Counted from the stretch's first letter, positions 1 through 10,429 are shown. The stretch: DNA of 64,000 nt from Bradyrhizobium sp. ORS 278 (GCF_000026145.1 NC_009445.1:4278001-4342000); one strand, 5' to 3'. Program-made: numbers and translations. The notes: generated by a model from the sequence alone, not told the origin.

Positions 1-236
1 CCCTGCTTCAGCGCCATCTGCATGCCGACCACCACGGCCTCCTGGCCGATGTAGAGATGGCAGAAGCCGCCGATCGCACCCATGCCATAAAGCTGACCCG
101 CCTTTTCCTCAAAGCGGCGGATCAGCAGCATGTCGCGCAGCGCTGCGAGTTCTTGCTCCTTGGTGAATTCCGGCGGCGGGCCGTTGTCCTTGTCCTGCCC
201 TTGTTCCTTTGCGGCGGTCTTCTTCGGTGCGGCCAT
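1..236 (-). CDS. pdhA: Pyruvate dehydrogenase E1 component subunit alpha (N-terminal part)
   Basis: This is the first 78 codons of the E1 alpha subunit of pyruvate dehydrogenase; the rest lies beyond the left edge. E1 alpha works with E1 beta to decarboxylate pyruvate with thiamine diphosphate in the cytoplasm, feeding acetyl-CoA to the TCA cycle. After a charged, Lys-rich leader of about 25 residues comes the family's N-terminal signature, an RRFEEKAGQLYGMG segment followed by GGFCHLYIGQEAV. The thiamine-binding motif would be outside the window. ATG at 236 is the only start that keeps the usual MAAPKK-type leader. ftsB lies upstream on the same strand, the order usual in Bradyrhizobium. Identification is firm from the conserved segment. 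Confidence 0.93.
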   Translation of the reverse strand, partial: MAAPKKTAAKEQGQDKDNGPPPEFTKEQELAALRDMLLIRRFEEKAGQLYGMGAIGGFCHLYIGQEAVVVGMQMALKQ

Positions 237-450
237 GGCAATTCCGGATGAGAGAAAAAGTAGCTTTCTGTAGCTCAACTCCACGGCACGTAAAAGGACC
301 CCGTGAACCGCGGTTCACTTTGCTTTTGCCGCAGTGCAACGTGCGAAATAATCGAATGCGAGAAGGAGGGATTTTGAAATTCTCGAAGCGGCTCGAGAGC
401 CAAACTTTAGGCAGGTCTCGCTCGCGCCACGACGCATCGCCTGCGCCTCA

Positions 451-765
451 CTACGGGCGATTGATCCGGATCAGATCGTGCGGATTGGCATAGCCGAGCT
501 GGAAGCGCGCGCGCTCGTCGAGCATGTCGGGATCGACCCGGTCGGAACGCAGCAGCGACACCCGCTTCTCGCCCTCGGCCCGCTCCTGCTTCAGCCGCAC
601 CAGCTCCGACGTCAACGCCACGATCTCCTGGTCGAGCTCCTGCCGGGCGTTGAGGCCGTAGCGGCCGGTGTAGGCGTTGATGCCGAAATAGCCGATGATG
701 GCCGCCGCCATCGTATAGAGGGCGAGCCCGGTGAGGAACGATTTCAGGCGTGCGCGGGAGACCAT
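451..765 (-). CDS. ftsB: FtsB-like septum formation initiator
   Basis: A 104-residue bitopic membrane protein of the FtsB/DivIC family, which scaffolds the divisome with FtsL and FtsQ at the septum. One membrane helix spans about residues 10-28. A coiled coil rich in Glu, Leu and Lys follows at about 38-72, then a conserved RVDPDMLDERAR segment ending in a short tail. Length and layout match the family. It lies between the pdh genes and the enolase side of the locus, as in related alphaproteobacteria. The symbol follows the family; bacterial FtsB proteins diverge strongly in sequence, so the name rests on architecture plus context. Confidence 0.85.
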   Translation of the reverse strand: MVSRARLKSFLTGLALYTMAAAIIGYFGINAYTGRYGLNARQELDQEIVALTSELVRLKQERAEGEKRVSLLRSDRVDPDMLDERARFQLGYANPHDLIRINRP

Positions 766-829
766 GACGGGGAAGATGCGGCGCTCCGGTTAAGGAATCG
801 CTAACCCTGCGCGTCCGACCGCGACGCGC

Positions 830-1621
830 TCACGTCCGGTACGCGGGCTCCTCCGCATCCAGCGTCCGCTTGATCGCCTCCAGATGCAGCCGCGCCGATT
901 CCGCGTCCCCCTCGCGCATCTGTCGATAGGCCGCCTCGGCGATATCAGGCGCGACCGGGACAACCTTGCGCCCGGTCGACAGCGCCAGGCACTGCACCTC
1001 GCACGCACGCTCCAGATAATACAGATCGTCCCAGGCTTCCGCGATGCTCGGCGCCAGCACCATGACGCCGTGATGCTTCATGAAGACGATGTCGGCATCG
1101 CCGACGGCGCCGGCGATGCGATCGCCCTCGGCCGTGTCGAGCGCCAGCCCGTTATAGTTCTCGTCGACGGCGGTGCGGCCGTAGAACTTCAGAGCAGTCT
1201 GGCCGGCGAAGATCAGCGGCGGTCCCTCGGTCATCGACAGCGCGGTGGCATAGGGCATGTGGGTGTGGAAGGCGACCTTGGCGCGCGGCAGCGCCTTGTG
1301 GATGCGCGCGTGGATGTAGAACGCGGTGGCCTCCGGACGGCCCTCGCCGGCGATGACGTTGCCGTCGAAGTCGCACACCAGCAGGCGCGAGGCGGTCAGC
1401 TCGCGGAAGGCGTAGCCATAGGGGTTGACGATGAAGAGGTCGTCATAGCCGGGCACCAGCGCCGAGAAGTGGTTGCAGATGCCCTCCTCCAGCCCGTGCC
1501 GCGCCGCCATGCGGAAGCAGGCGGCCAGATCGACGCGGGCCTGCCAGACCGCCTCCGAGTCGAGCGTCGGCTGGTTCGCTCCCAACGTCGACGTGCTGTC
1601 GGGCGTGAAGGCGTGGGCCAT
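830..1621 (-). CDS. Class II aldolase/adducin-family protein
   Basis: A 263-residue protein of the class II aldolase/adducin fold, typical of zinc-dependent fuculose- and rhamnulose-phosphate aldolases and related decarboxylases. Visible family features are Glu97 in a RPEAT context, the metal ligands His119 and His121 in AFHTHMPYATAL, and a third His in KHHGVMVL (183-184). ATG at 1621 is chosen because it gives the usual family length; an upstream in-frame ATG at 1687 would add 22 residues that do not look conserved. The substrate cannot be told from sequence, and many bradyrhizobial members of this family are uncharacterised. It lies 139 bp downstream of the FMN reductase gene on the same strand. 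Confidence 0.85.
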   Translation of the reverse strand: MAHAFTPDSTSTLGANQPTLDSEAVWQARVDLAACFRMAARHGLEEGICNHFSALVPGYDDLFIVNPYGYAFRELTASRLLVCDFDGNVIAGEGRPEATAFYIHARIHKALPRAKVAFHTHMPYATALSMTEGPPLIFAGQTALKFYGRTAVDENYNGLALDTAEGDRIAGAVGDADIVFMKHHGVMVLAPSIAEAWDDLYYLERACEVQCLALSTGRKVVPVAPDIAEAAYRQMREGDAESARLHLEAIKRTLDAEEPAYRT

Positions 1622-1760
1622 TGCGGTTTCCTGGGGTCGCGCAGCGGGGCGCAGATGTCCGAACACGCCTTGAAAACGATCGGGCAAGGCGCGTCAACGC
1701 CTTGCCCGCTATATCCGTTATGCCGCAGACGACCGGGCCGGGCCGTCGCGCAGAGACTCG

Positions 1761-2318
1761 TCAGCCGTTCTGCTTGGCGACGAAGGCCGCGAACGCGTCC
1801 AGATATTGCTGGAGCACGGTCTTGAGCGAGTCCTTCACCAGCTCGCCCTTCTCGTCGAAGGCGTCGCCGACGCCGTTCAGATAGATTTCCGGATGGCCCA
1901 TCACCGGACCGGAGATGCCCGGCATGATGTTCTGCAGGTGCTTCGCCGCGGCGACGCCGCCGAGCGGACCTGGCGAGTTGGAGATCAGTCCGATCGGTTT
2001 GCCGAGGAACGAGCTCTGGCCGTAAGGGCGCGAGGCGATGTCGATGGCATTCTTCAGCACGCCCGGGATCGACCGGTTGTATTCCGGCGTCAGGATCAAA
2101 ACACCGTTCGAAGCCCTGAGCTTGTCGCGGAAGGCGAGCCACTCGGCCGGGGGATTGGCCTCGACGTCCTGGTTGAAGAACGACAGGCCTTCGGGCGTCA
2201 CGACCTCGATCTTGAGGCTGGCGGGAGCGAGCTTGGCCATCGCCTTGGCGATCTTGAGCGTGAAGCTCTCCTTGCGGAGGCTGCCGACGAGCGCGACGAT
2301 GGAATATGGGGCGGGCAT
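1761..2318 (-). CDS. NADPH-dependent FMN reductase / quinone reductase family protein
   Basis: A 185-residue flavodoxin-fold protein. An N-terminal phosphate-binding loop (GSLRKESFT, residues 12-20) and the TPEYNRSIPGVLKNAID motif (residues 77-93) are the hallmarks of the NADPH-dependent FMN reductase family, which includes ChrR and azobenzene or quinone reductases. It would bind FMN and reduce quinones, azo compounds or metal ions in the cytoplasm, protecting against redox stress. Length is typical. It stands alone, between the aldolase-like gene and the serine hydrolase gene, all on the minus strand with gaps of about 140-150 bp. The physiological substrate cannot be assigned. Confidence 0.9.
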   Translation of the reverse strand: MPAPYSIVALVGSLRKESFTLKIAKAMAKLAPASLKIEVVTPEGLSFFNQDVEANPPAEWLAFRDKLRASNGVLILTPEYNRSIPGVLKNAIDIASRPYGQSSFLGKPIGLISNSPGPLGGVAAAKHLQNIMPGISGPVMGHPEIYLNGVGDAFDEKGELVKDSLKTVLQQYLDAFAAFVAKQNG

Positions 2319-2467
2319 GGGGAGATCCTTTGCAGGGGAACGTGTGCGCGGCAGTTAGACCGCTCCGCCGGAAACATGCAAGTGCATGAAAATAGCGGGA
2401 TGCGAAACTCAGCGTTTCACGGCGGGACAGGCCGGCACGTTGCCGCGCCTCGCCGCGCGCGCGGAGA

Positions 2468-3637
2468 TCAGCGCGCCGCCCTGATGCAGCGGGTGAATTC
2501 GGCCACCGCCTGATGCGTCAGCCAGATCGCCTGGCCGTCGACCGGCTGCGGCCAGGATGAGACCTTGGCGATCACGATCGCGTTGGCGGCATCGATGAAC
2601 AGGTTCTGGCCGTGGATGCCCATCGCGAACATCAGCTGCGGCTGGTCGTTGATGACGTACCATCCGCCGCGGTAGTGCATGTTGCGGCTGATGGCTGCAA
2701 AGCTGTCGCGCCATTGGCCGTCGCGCCACGCCTCGGCGTCGCCGTTCTGCCTGATGTCGTCGAGCCAGGCTTGCGGAATGATCGCATGCGAGCCGCGGCG
2801 TCCGCCCGACAGCACGAGCTGGCCCAGCCGGGCGAAATCGCGCAACGTCGCGCAGAAGCCGCCGGTGCAGCGCGGCGCGCCCTTGCGGTCGAGCGTGATG
2901 AAGGCCTCGCCGCTCGCGCCCATCGGCTGCCACAGCAGGGTGCCGACCAGGCTCGCAAAGCTGCGGCCGGTGGCGCGCTCGATCGCCCAGCCGATCAGAT
3001 CGGTGTTGGACGAGACGTAGCTGAACGGCCCGCCATGCGGCCTGGCCTGCGCGCGCATCGTCGCGAAGAAGTCGTGCAGGTTCGGCGTCGTGCCCGGTGC
3101 CACCGGCTCCCAGCCCGCGGCGTCGGCGTAGGCCTGCAGCCCCGCGGCGTCGAACACGATGCCGGCGCGCATGTCCGTCAGCTGCCGGATCGTGGCGCCC
3201 TGATACGCGGTCTCGGCTACCTCCGGCACGTAGCGCGTGACCTCGGCGTCGAGATTGATCTCGCCGCGACCGGCGAGAATGCCGAGCATCAGGCCGGTGA
3301 TCGATTTGGTCGCCGACATCAGGATGTGCGGCGTGTCGCGATCGGTGCCGCCGTCGTAAGCCTCGAACACGATGCGGCCGTCGTGCAGGATCAGCAGCCC
3401 ATCGGTCGCGGTCGCTCTCAGGAAACCATCGAGATCGAGCGTGCCGCCCTTCGGCAGCTTCAGGCTGAAATCCGCGAACGAGACCGGGCTCGCCGGCAGC
3501 GGCCAGGCGCTGCCCGGCGCGCTCGCGACGCCGGCCACCGGCAGGATGGACCGGATGTTGTGAAAGGCCCAGCGGCTGAACGGCGCGCTGCGCCAGTTCG
3601 AGAGATCGGCGCTGGAGGGAGACGGATCGGTCGACAT
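2468..3637 (-). CDS. Serine hydrolase, class C beta-lactamase/esterase family
   Basis: A 389-residue member of the penicillin-binding-protein-like serine hydrolases. The SxxK nucleophile motif is SATK at residues 108-111, with the general-base Tyr207 in a YVSSNTD segment. The arrangement resembles 6-aminohexanoate-dimer hydrolases and EstB-type esterases more than true beta-lactamases, and no export signal is apparent. ATG at 3637 is preferred because AGGG lies about 7 bases upstream; an in-frame ATG at 3670 lacks a ribosome binding site. The gene follows the terminator of the upstream metallo-hydrolase gene and probably has its own promoter. Substrate unknown. Confidence 0.85.
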   Translation of the reverse strand: MSTDPSPSSADLSNWRSAPFSRWAFHNIRSILPVAGVASAPGSAWPLPASPVSFADFSLKLPKGGTLDLDGFLRATATDGLLILHDGRIVFEAYDGGTDRDTPHILMSATKSITGLMLGILAGRGEINLDAEVTRYVPEVAETAYQGATIRQLTDMRAGIVFDAAGLQAYADAAGWEPVAPGTTPNLHDFFATMRAQARPHGGPFSYVSSNTDLIGWAIERATGRSFASLVGTLLWQPMGASGEAFITLDRKGAPRCTGGFCATLRDFARLGQLVLSGGRRGSHAIIPQAWLDDIRQNGDAEAWRDGQWRDSFAAISRNMHYRGGWYVINDQPQLMFAMGIHGQNLFIDAANAIVIAKVSSWPQPVDGQAIWLTHQAVAEFTRCIRAAR

Positions 3638-3714
3638 GCGGAGCCCTGCGGATTGCGAGGCGTCCGACATAGGCGTTCACGGCAGCGGGGGAAAGGCCGG
3701 CATTTCGCGTATGC

Positions 3715-3745
3715 AAAAACGAACAGGCCGCCCGGAGGCGGCCTG
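3715..3745 (-). terminator. Rho-independent terminator of the MBL-fold hydrolase gene
   Basis: A perfect 9-bp stem (CAGGCCGCC at 3724-3732 with GGCGGCCTG at 3737-3745) closes a 4-base loop. On the minus strand it is followed within a few bases by a T5 run (A5 at 3715-3719 on the plus strand). It lies downstream of the metallo-hydrolase gene and separates it from the serine hydrolase gene. Confidence 0.7.
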
Positions 3746-3789
3746 GCACAATTTCTCCTGCATCACGGCACGCCGGACATATAGACCCG

Positions 3790-3898
3790 GCTGTCATCGT
3801 CCGCGAAGGCGGACGATCCAGTACGCCGTGACACCTCGGTTCAATCTCTGCTGCTGCGGAGTACGGGATGCCCCGCTTTCGCGGAGCATGACGGCAGT
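3790..3898. repeat. Intergenic palindromic repeat
   Basis: The stretch holds two short inverted repeats: TCGTCCGC-GAAG-GCGGACGA near 3798-3817 and a CCCGCTTTCGCGG-type arm near 3872-3885, ending in CATGACGGCA. Such GC-rich palindromes built on GTCATCGTCCGCG and GCGGACGAT units recur between genes in bradyrhizobial genomes. It sits just downstream of the stop codon of the metallo-hydrolase gene and carries no coding potential. Confidence 0.5.
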
Positions 3899-3951
3899 GG
3901 ACTCGGCGAAAGCTGCCCCGGAAACACCGCCGGCTCCAAGGACGCGCTCGT

Positions 3952-4950
3952 CTAGAGCACCGGATTCCAAGGCGCCGGGATCAGCCGGTACTTGGCGCCG
4001 TCCTTCTCGACATAGCCCACCGAGGGGAACGAGAAGTGGAAGCCGATCACCTTGGCCTTTTCCGCAGCGACCATGTCGTAGAATTTGTGCCGGGTCTCCT
4101 GGGCCTGCGCCGCATCGGTGTCGAACATCACGTGCCAGTCGGGATTGCGCAGGAACAGCTCCGGCACGTTGGTGACGTCCGACTGGATGAAGACCTTCGC
4201 GTTGCCCGAGGCGACGGCGAACGAGGTGTGGCCCGGCGTGTGACCGGGGGTCGACAGCGCGGTGATCCCGGGCGCGACCTCCTTGTCCCAATCGTACTGC
4301 GTGACCTTGCTCTCCAGCCCGCCGAACACCTTCTTGAAGTTGGCGAAGTTGCCCTTCATCAGCTCGGATTGCGCCTTGGCGGCGTTCTCGTCGCTGTTCC
4401 AGAACGCCCACTCCACCGACGGCACCTTGATCTCGGCGTTCGGGAACGCCAGCGAGCCGTCGGCGAGCTTGAGGCCGTTGATGTGGTCGCCATGCATGTG
4501 CGACAGCACCACGACGTCGATGCTCTTCGGATCAACGCCGGCGGCGGCGAGGTTCTGCAGCGTGCGGCCGACCGCGCCCTTGCTGGCCTCGAACGCGCCA
4601 GCGCCGTTGCCGGTGTCGATCAGGATCAGCTTGGAGCCGGTGTTGATCAGCTGCGGGTTGAAGGGAATCGTGATCATGCCCTTCGGCATGTAGGCGCTTT
4701 CCGCCGCCGCCAGCGCGTCGTCCTTGGCCGTGTTGACGACGAACTTGTCCGGCATCGGGAAGGTGCGCGCGCCGTCGTTGATCGATGTGCATTCGTAGTC
4801 GCCGACCTTGTAGCGGTAGAAGCCGGGCGCCTGAGCGCCGGCCGGCGCCACGGCCGCCCGGGCCTGGCCGCCGGTCAGCGAAGGCAGGGTGCTCGCCGCG
4901 CCGGCAAGCGCCGCACCGGCCAGAAATCGACGGCGATCCAATTGGCTCAT
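3952..4950 (-). CDS. Tat-exported metallo-beta-lactamase-fold hydrolase
   Basis: A 332-residue MBL-fold hydrolase. The N-terminus has a twin-arginine export signal (RRRFLAGAALAGA from residue 6, with a hydrophobic stretch and Ala-rich cleavage region near residue 33), so the mature enzyme should be periplasmic. The metal-binding HMHGDH motif is at residues 151-156, followed by further ligands in STPGHTPGH, QSDVTN and GFHFSFP segments. The family includes quorum-quenching lactonases and other hydrolases. The start at 4950 is supported by GAGGAGAG 8-9 bases upstream; an upstream in-frame ATG at 4995 would bury the Tat motif. A terminator follows. Substrate not assignable. Confidence 0.88.
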   Translation of the reverse strand: MSQLDRRRFLAGAALAGAASTLPSLTGGQARAAVAPAGAQAPGFYRYKVGDYECTSINDGARTFPMPDKFVVNTAKDDALAAAESAYMPKGMITIPFNPQLINTGSKLILIDTGNGAGAFEASKGAVGRTLQNLAAAGVDPKSIDVVVLSHMHGDHINGLKLADGSLAFPNAEIKVPSVEWAFWNSDENAAKAQSELMKGNFANFKKVFGGLESKVTQYDWDKEVAPGITALSTPGHTPGHTSFAVASGNAKVFIQSDVTNVPELFLRNPDWHVMFDTDAAQAQETRHKFYDMVAAEKAKVIGFHFSFPSVGYVEKDGAKYRLIPAPWNPVL

Positions 4951-5069
4951 CACAAGTCTCTCCTCAGTGCTAACAGCGGCCGACACCGCCCCCACGAAAC
5001 GGGGGCGGATTGTCTCCAGCCGCGGGCCAAACGCAAGCCCATCAGCAACGTCCGGGGAGCGGCGTCAGG

Positions 5070-6212
5070 TCACTTATCTTTGTTGGGGTCGATAAGGAAT
5101 TTTTCGCCAGTGGCCCGTTTGGCGTACACGGCGAGGTTCGCCGGATCGAGCGCCTCGGCCAGCGAGACGACCTTGGTGTAGCGGCTCGCGAACGTCGTCT
5201 TGAGCTCGTCGACGACGCGCTGGCGCAGCCGCTCGCTATCGGCCCGGCCGATCTTCATCAGGAACGGAAACAGCAGCCAGCCGCCCACGCTCCAGGTCAT
5301 GCCGAAGCCGCGCGTGATCTCGGTCGGACGCGTATCCAGGCTGCCGTAGATGTAGACCTGCTTGTGCACGGCCGAGCCGTAGCGGCTGTAGGGATGCTTG
5401 CCCGATTTGTTGATCGCCGCCTCCATGGCATTGAGGATCTGGCCCGCGAGCTTGCCACCGCCGATTGCATCGAAGGCGATGGTCGCGCCGGTCTCGACCA
5501 GCGCCGCGATCAGCTCGTCCATGAAGGCGGGCGAGGTCGAATCCACCACGTACTTCGCGCCAATGCCGCGCAGCAGCTCGGCCTGCGCTGAGCTTCGCAC
5601 GATGTTGACCAGCGGAATGCCGTCCTTGAGGCAGATCTTGTTCAACATCTGCCCGAGGTTGGACGCCGCTGCGGTGTGCACCAGCGCGGTATGGCCCTCG
5701 CGCTTCATGGTCTCGGTCATGCCGAGCGAGGTCAGCGGATTGACGAAGCAGGAGGCGCCCTCTTCCGGCGTGGTGCCGGCCGGCAGCGGCAGGCATTCGG
5801 AGATCTTCAGGCAGCGATACTGGCTGTACATCGCGGCGCCGATCGCGGCGACCGTGCGGCCCATCAGCGCCTTGGCGGCGTCCGACGATCCCGTCTTGAC
5901 CACGACACCCGCGCCCTCGTTACCGATCGGCAGGGACTCATCGAGCCGCCCGGCCATCGCCCGCATCCCCGCCTCCGGCACGCTGGCCGTGATTACGGGG
6001 CGGTCCTTGCTGCCGGATGCCTGCATGGTCGAGAGATCAGCGGCGCCGACGAGCAGGCCGAGATCGGACGGATTGATCGGCGCCGCCTCGATGCGCACCA
6101 CGACCTCGTCCGGCCCCGGCTCCGGCGTCGGCACATCCACGAGCGACAGCTCAAGCTCGCCGCTGCGCTTGATCAGCGTCCGCAGCTGCAGGCCTTGTGT
6201 CTCGACGCTCAT
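5070..6212 (-). CDS. Zinc-free MDR-family alcohol dehydrogenase/quinone oxidoreductase
   Basis: A 380-residue medium-chain dehydrogenase/reductase. The N-terminal GroES-like half contains the AAPINPSDLG segment and the GNEGAGVVV turn; the nucleotide-binding half starts near AASNLGQMLNKIC and continues through VNIVRS and AFDAIGGG. The Cys/His ligands of catalytic zinc in classical alcohol dehydrogenases are not seen, so it resembles NADPH:quinone oxidoreductases or enoyl reductases. The start has a strong GGGGAGG ribosome binding site. It ends just upstream of the Tat-exported hydrolase gene and begins 34 bp downstream of eno, so it may be co-transcribed with eno. Substrate unknown. Confidence 0.87.
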   Translation of the reverse strand: MSVETQGLQLRTLIKRSGELELSLVDVPTPEPGPDEVVVRIEAAPINPSDLGLLVGAADLSTMQASGSKDRPVITASVPEAGMRAMAGRLDESLPIGNEGAGVVVKTGSSDAAKALMGRTVAAIGAAMYSQYRCLKISECLPLPAGTTPEEGASCFVNPLTSLGMTETMKREGHTALVHTAAASNLGQMLNKICLKDGIPLVNIVRSSAQAELLRGIGAKYVVDSTSPAFMDELIAALVETGATIAFDAIGGGKLAGQILNAMEAAINKSGKHPYSRYGSAVHKQVYIYGSLDTRPTEITRGFGMTWSVGGWLLFPFLMKIGRADSERLRQRVVDELKTTFASRYTKVVSLAEALDPANLAVYAKRATGEKFLIDPNKDK

Positions 6213-6246
6213 GCGTGCCTCCCCTGTTGCTTGTCTTGCCGTCGGC

Positions 6247-8188
<1,942 letters not shown>

Positions 8189-8216
8189 GGCTGATCGAGG
8201 ACCGGGAGGTGCGGCC

Positions 8217-8522
8217 GTGACCGGCACTGTCGAATATGCCCGCCTGTCGGTGTACTGTCCCAAGTGCACCACAACTATCACGTGGCCGTCTTCGCTGTCA
8301 GCAACGGACAAGGCGAGAATTGCAGCCGAAATCCGCCGCAGCCAGATTGAGGGCCACAAACTGCTCGTCGCCCAGTTCGGCTTCTCGATGAGGGAAGCCA
8401 AGGCTCTGACGCTGCATGTCACTCTGACGGCAGGCTTATGTCACCGCTGCCGCCGTCCCCTTTCACAGAAGGACGATGTGAGCGTCTGCGAGACGTGCCG
8501 CTCAGCCAATCTCAACTGGTAG
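8217..8522 (+). CDS. Hypothetical small Cys-rich protein
   Basis: A 101-residue protein of unknown function. It has a YCPKC pair near residues 14-17 and a C-terminal cluster LCHRCRR ... VCETCRS, the spacing expected of one or two zinc ribbons. Between them is a Ser/Ala-rich helix-prone region. The GTG start at 8217 is preceded by GGGAGGT, a good ribosome binding site; a further GTG at 8175 overlaps queF and lacks one. It lies 28 bp after queF and 48 bp before the end of the IS element, so it may be cotranscribed with queF or belong to the accessory segment. No function is proposed. Confidence 0.6.
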   Translation: MTGTVEYARLSVYCPKCTTTITWPSSLSATDKARIAAEIRRSQIEGHKLLVAQFGFSMREAKALTLHVTLTAGLCHRCRRPLSQKDDVSVCETCRSANLNW

Positions 8523-8626
8523 AATTGCGCTATCGCCTTTAAACGCGAGATCACTGAGAATACGGTGACAGTGCTGGACTGCACCCCTCAAGTGAGACAC
8601 GATAATCTCAGTGACAGTGGGTGAAG

Positions 8627-9484
8627 TCATCGCATTGTGTTTTGCTTGAACGCGGCTTCGAACTCAAGGGGAGATCGATAGCCGAGGGCCGAATGCAAGC
8701 GCTCCTTGTTGTAGATCTCGGCGATGAAGCTGTTGATCCGGCGCCGGGCGTCGTTGACGTCGGCAAAGGTCTTGCCGTTGACCTCCTCGGCCTTGAGCGT
8801 CTTCATGAAGCTTTCGGCCTTGGCGTTGTCGAAGGGGTTGCCTGGACTGCTCATGCTGATCTTGATCTCGCGATCGGCGAGGCGCTGGCGATAAGCGATC
8901 GAGGCGTATTGCACGCCGCGGTCGGAGTGGTGGATCAGGCTGCCCGGCTTGGGATTCCGGGATTTGAGCGCTTTGTCGAGCGCCGCGATGGCGAGCGAGG
9001 CGTCGAGGGTGTTGTCAAATGCCCAGCCGACCGCCTTGCGGGAGAAGCCGTCGAGAATGACGGCGAGATAGGCGAACGTCTTGGCGAGATGGACGTAGGT
9101 GATGTCAGCGACCCAGATCTGATCCGGAGCCGATGGCGCCAGGCCACGGATCAGGTTGGGGACGACGATCACGTCAGTCGGCCTCTCAGTCGGCGGCTTC
9201 AGGAACGGCGTCTTGCGCTGCGCGAGAAGATTATCCTGCCGCATGAGCCGCAGGACTTTCTTGGCATTGACGGCCATCCCCAGACGCCGAAGAGCGGCGG
9301 TCACCCGTCGATAGCCGTAGAACGGATGCTTCAGGCAGATGCGCTGGAGCTGGTCGCGCAACTCGCACTCGGCCTCGGCGCGGCTGCGTCGATTGAGATG
9401 CCGGTAATAAGTCGCTCGAGGCAACCCTGCCAAAGCGCAGAGGCGCTGCACATGAGCGCTGGAGTCGGCTGTCTGCGCGGTCAT
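8627..9484 (-). CDS. IS3-family transposase OrfB (DDE integrase core)
   Basis: A 285-residue catalytic subunit of the IS3-type transposase. An N-terminal HTH_21-like region contains HPFYGYRRVTAALRR. The retroviral-integrase core has the DDE triad: Asp in QIWVADITYV, Asp in IHHSDRGVQY, and Glu in DNAKAESFMKTLK. It ends with ERLHSALGYRSPLEFE, the usual IS3 C-terminal signature. The start codon overlaps the orfA stop as ATGA, which suggests translational coupling rather than the -1 frameshift used by many IS3 members. The frame is intact, so the enzyme should be active. Confidence 0.95.
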   Translation of the reverse strand: MTAQTADSSAHVQRLCALAGLPRATYYRHLNRRSRAEAECELRDQLQRICLKHPFYGYRRVTAALRRLGMAVNAKKVLRLMRQDNLLAQRKTPFLKPPTERPTDVIVVPNLIRGLAPSAPDQIWVADITYVHLAKTFAYLAVILDGFSRKAVGWAFDNTLDASLAIAALDKALKSRNPKPGSLIHHSDRGVQYASIAYRQRLADREIKISMSSPGNPFDNAKAESFMKTLKAEEVNGKTFADVNDARRRINSFIAEIYNKERLHSALGYRSPLEFEAAFKQNTMR

Positions 9485-9882
9485 GCTTTTGATGACTTCG
9501 ATGATGCGGATACGGGTTTGCCTTGCGCTGCCGGCCGCTCCAGTGCGCGCAAGGCTTGCCGAAAAAAATCGAGGTCCATCTGCTGACGGCCGACAAGCCG
9601 TTCGAGTTCGGCAATGCGGGCATTGGCCCGTGCCAGTGCTGACCGCTTATCGTCATAGGTCGCCAGAGATTTGAGCTTCCGGGGACCGGGCTTCGGTCCC
9701 GGCTTGCGGTTCAATCCGTCCGGACCTTGCGCCTTCCAGGCCTTGATCCAGTCATGCAGGATCTTACGCGATATCCCAAGGTCCCGAGCCACAGGCAGAA
9801 CGCCTTCGCCTCGCTCGACACGCTTGATCGCCTTCAATTTGTAAGCCGTCGGAAACCGACGGGTCTTCCCTCTTGCTGCCAC
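9481..9882 (-). CDS. IS3-family transposase OrfA (helix-turn-helix)
   Basis: A 133-residue DNA-binding subunit. An HTH_8/transposase_8-type domain covers about residues 8-55 (TAYKLKAIKRVERGEGVLP ... GISRKILHDWIKAW). A Lys/Pro-rich linker (RKPGPKPGPRK) follows, then a leucine-zipper-like helix (ARANARIAELERLVGRQQMD) that normally mediates association with OrfB. The stop overlaps the orfB start by 4 bp. Transcription would start between 9883 and the right inverted repeat at 9901. Confidence 0.93.
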   Translation of the reverse strand: MAARGKTRRFPTAYKLKAIKRVERGEGVLPVARDLGISRKILHDWIKAWKAQGPDGLNRKPGPKPGPRKLKSLATYDDKRSALARANARIAELERLVGRQQMDLDFFRQALRALERPAAQGKPVSASSKSSKA

Positions 9883-10060
9883 AGGTCATCCTCGGAATGC
9901 CTGTCACTGAGATTATCGTGTCTCACTTGAGGGGTGCAGTCCAGCACACTTGATTTACAATCCGCCGCTCCGAGGAATTTAATGCACTGTCACCGTAATT
10001 CCCCCGTAATTCCCCGAAAGCGACCACTTCATCGACGGCTTCGCCCTTACCCGACGCGGG

Positions 10061-10411
10061 TCATGTTCGCTCTCCCGCTTCGTCTGAATCCGCAAGGGAC
10101 TCCTGAAAACTCGCCTCTAGGCGAAGCCCACAGTAAGGGCACCGGCTGCTTGCGCGGCGAGAAAAGACCCGCCTTGTACACCTCGGACATCGGAAAAGTG
10201 CGAACCACAGCGCTGAAGCCACGACCGCGCCGAACAGCGTGATTTGCACGTAGCCGGCAAATTTCCCATTGCCGAGCCAAGCGATCCAACCAAGACTCGA
10301 CAGCGCGAGAACAAGGGAGAGTCCGACGGCTCGGTTTCTCCAGCGCAGATCTTGCCACGCCGCGGCGTACCGGCGCTCCTCGCTTTCGATCGATGGTTGC
10401 GATTGCGTCAT
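10061..10411 (-). CDS. Hypothetical membrane protein with a zinc ribbon
   Basis: A 116-residue protein of unknown function. After a charged N-terminus come two predicted membrane helices (about residues 30-48 and 52-72). A C-terminal RCPRC ... RCPYCG pair looks like a zinc ribbon, probably on the cytoplasmic side. ATG at 10411 is used; an in-frame GTG at 10423 is possible, and neither has a clear ribosome binding site. It lies between the IS element and the low-GC segment and is accessory by position. Confidence 0.5.
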   Translation of the reverse strand: MTQSQPSIESEERRYAAAWQDLRWRNRAVGLSLVLALSSLGWIAWLGNGKFAGYVQITLFGAVVASALWFALFRCPRCTRRVFSRRASSRCPYCGLRLEASFQESLADSDEAGERT

Positions 10412-10429
10412 TGAGACTGTCACAGAATG

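Larger units (their letters stand above)
8571..9947. mobile_element. Complete IS3-family insertion sequence with 47-bp perfect inverted repeats
   Basis: The element is about 1.38 kb. Its termini, 8571-8617 and 9901-9947, are perfect inverted repeats of 47 bp by direct comparison; they begin near TGCTGGACTGCACC, compatible with the 5'-TG ends of the IS3 family. Inside are orfA and orfB on the minus strand. Both frames are intact, so it looks complete and recently active. No clear short target duplication is seen next to the repeats; the exact tips may be a few bases inside the perfect match, since the alternative TG tips at 8572 and 8575 also gave no obvious direct repeat. Confidence 0.93.
8561..9997. 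repeat. 14-bp inverted repeats flanking the IS element
   Basis: TACGGTGACAGTGC at 8561-8574 is the exact inverse of GCACTGTCACCGTA at 9984-9997. The left copy touches the left IS end; the right copy lies 37 bp beyond the right IS end. They are outside the IS's own 47-bp repeats and could be ends of an older element into which the IS3 copy moved, or of a decayed relative. Confidence 0.5.
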
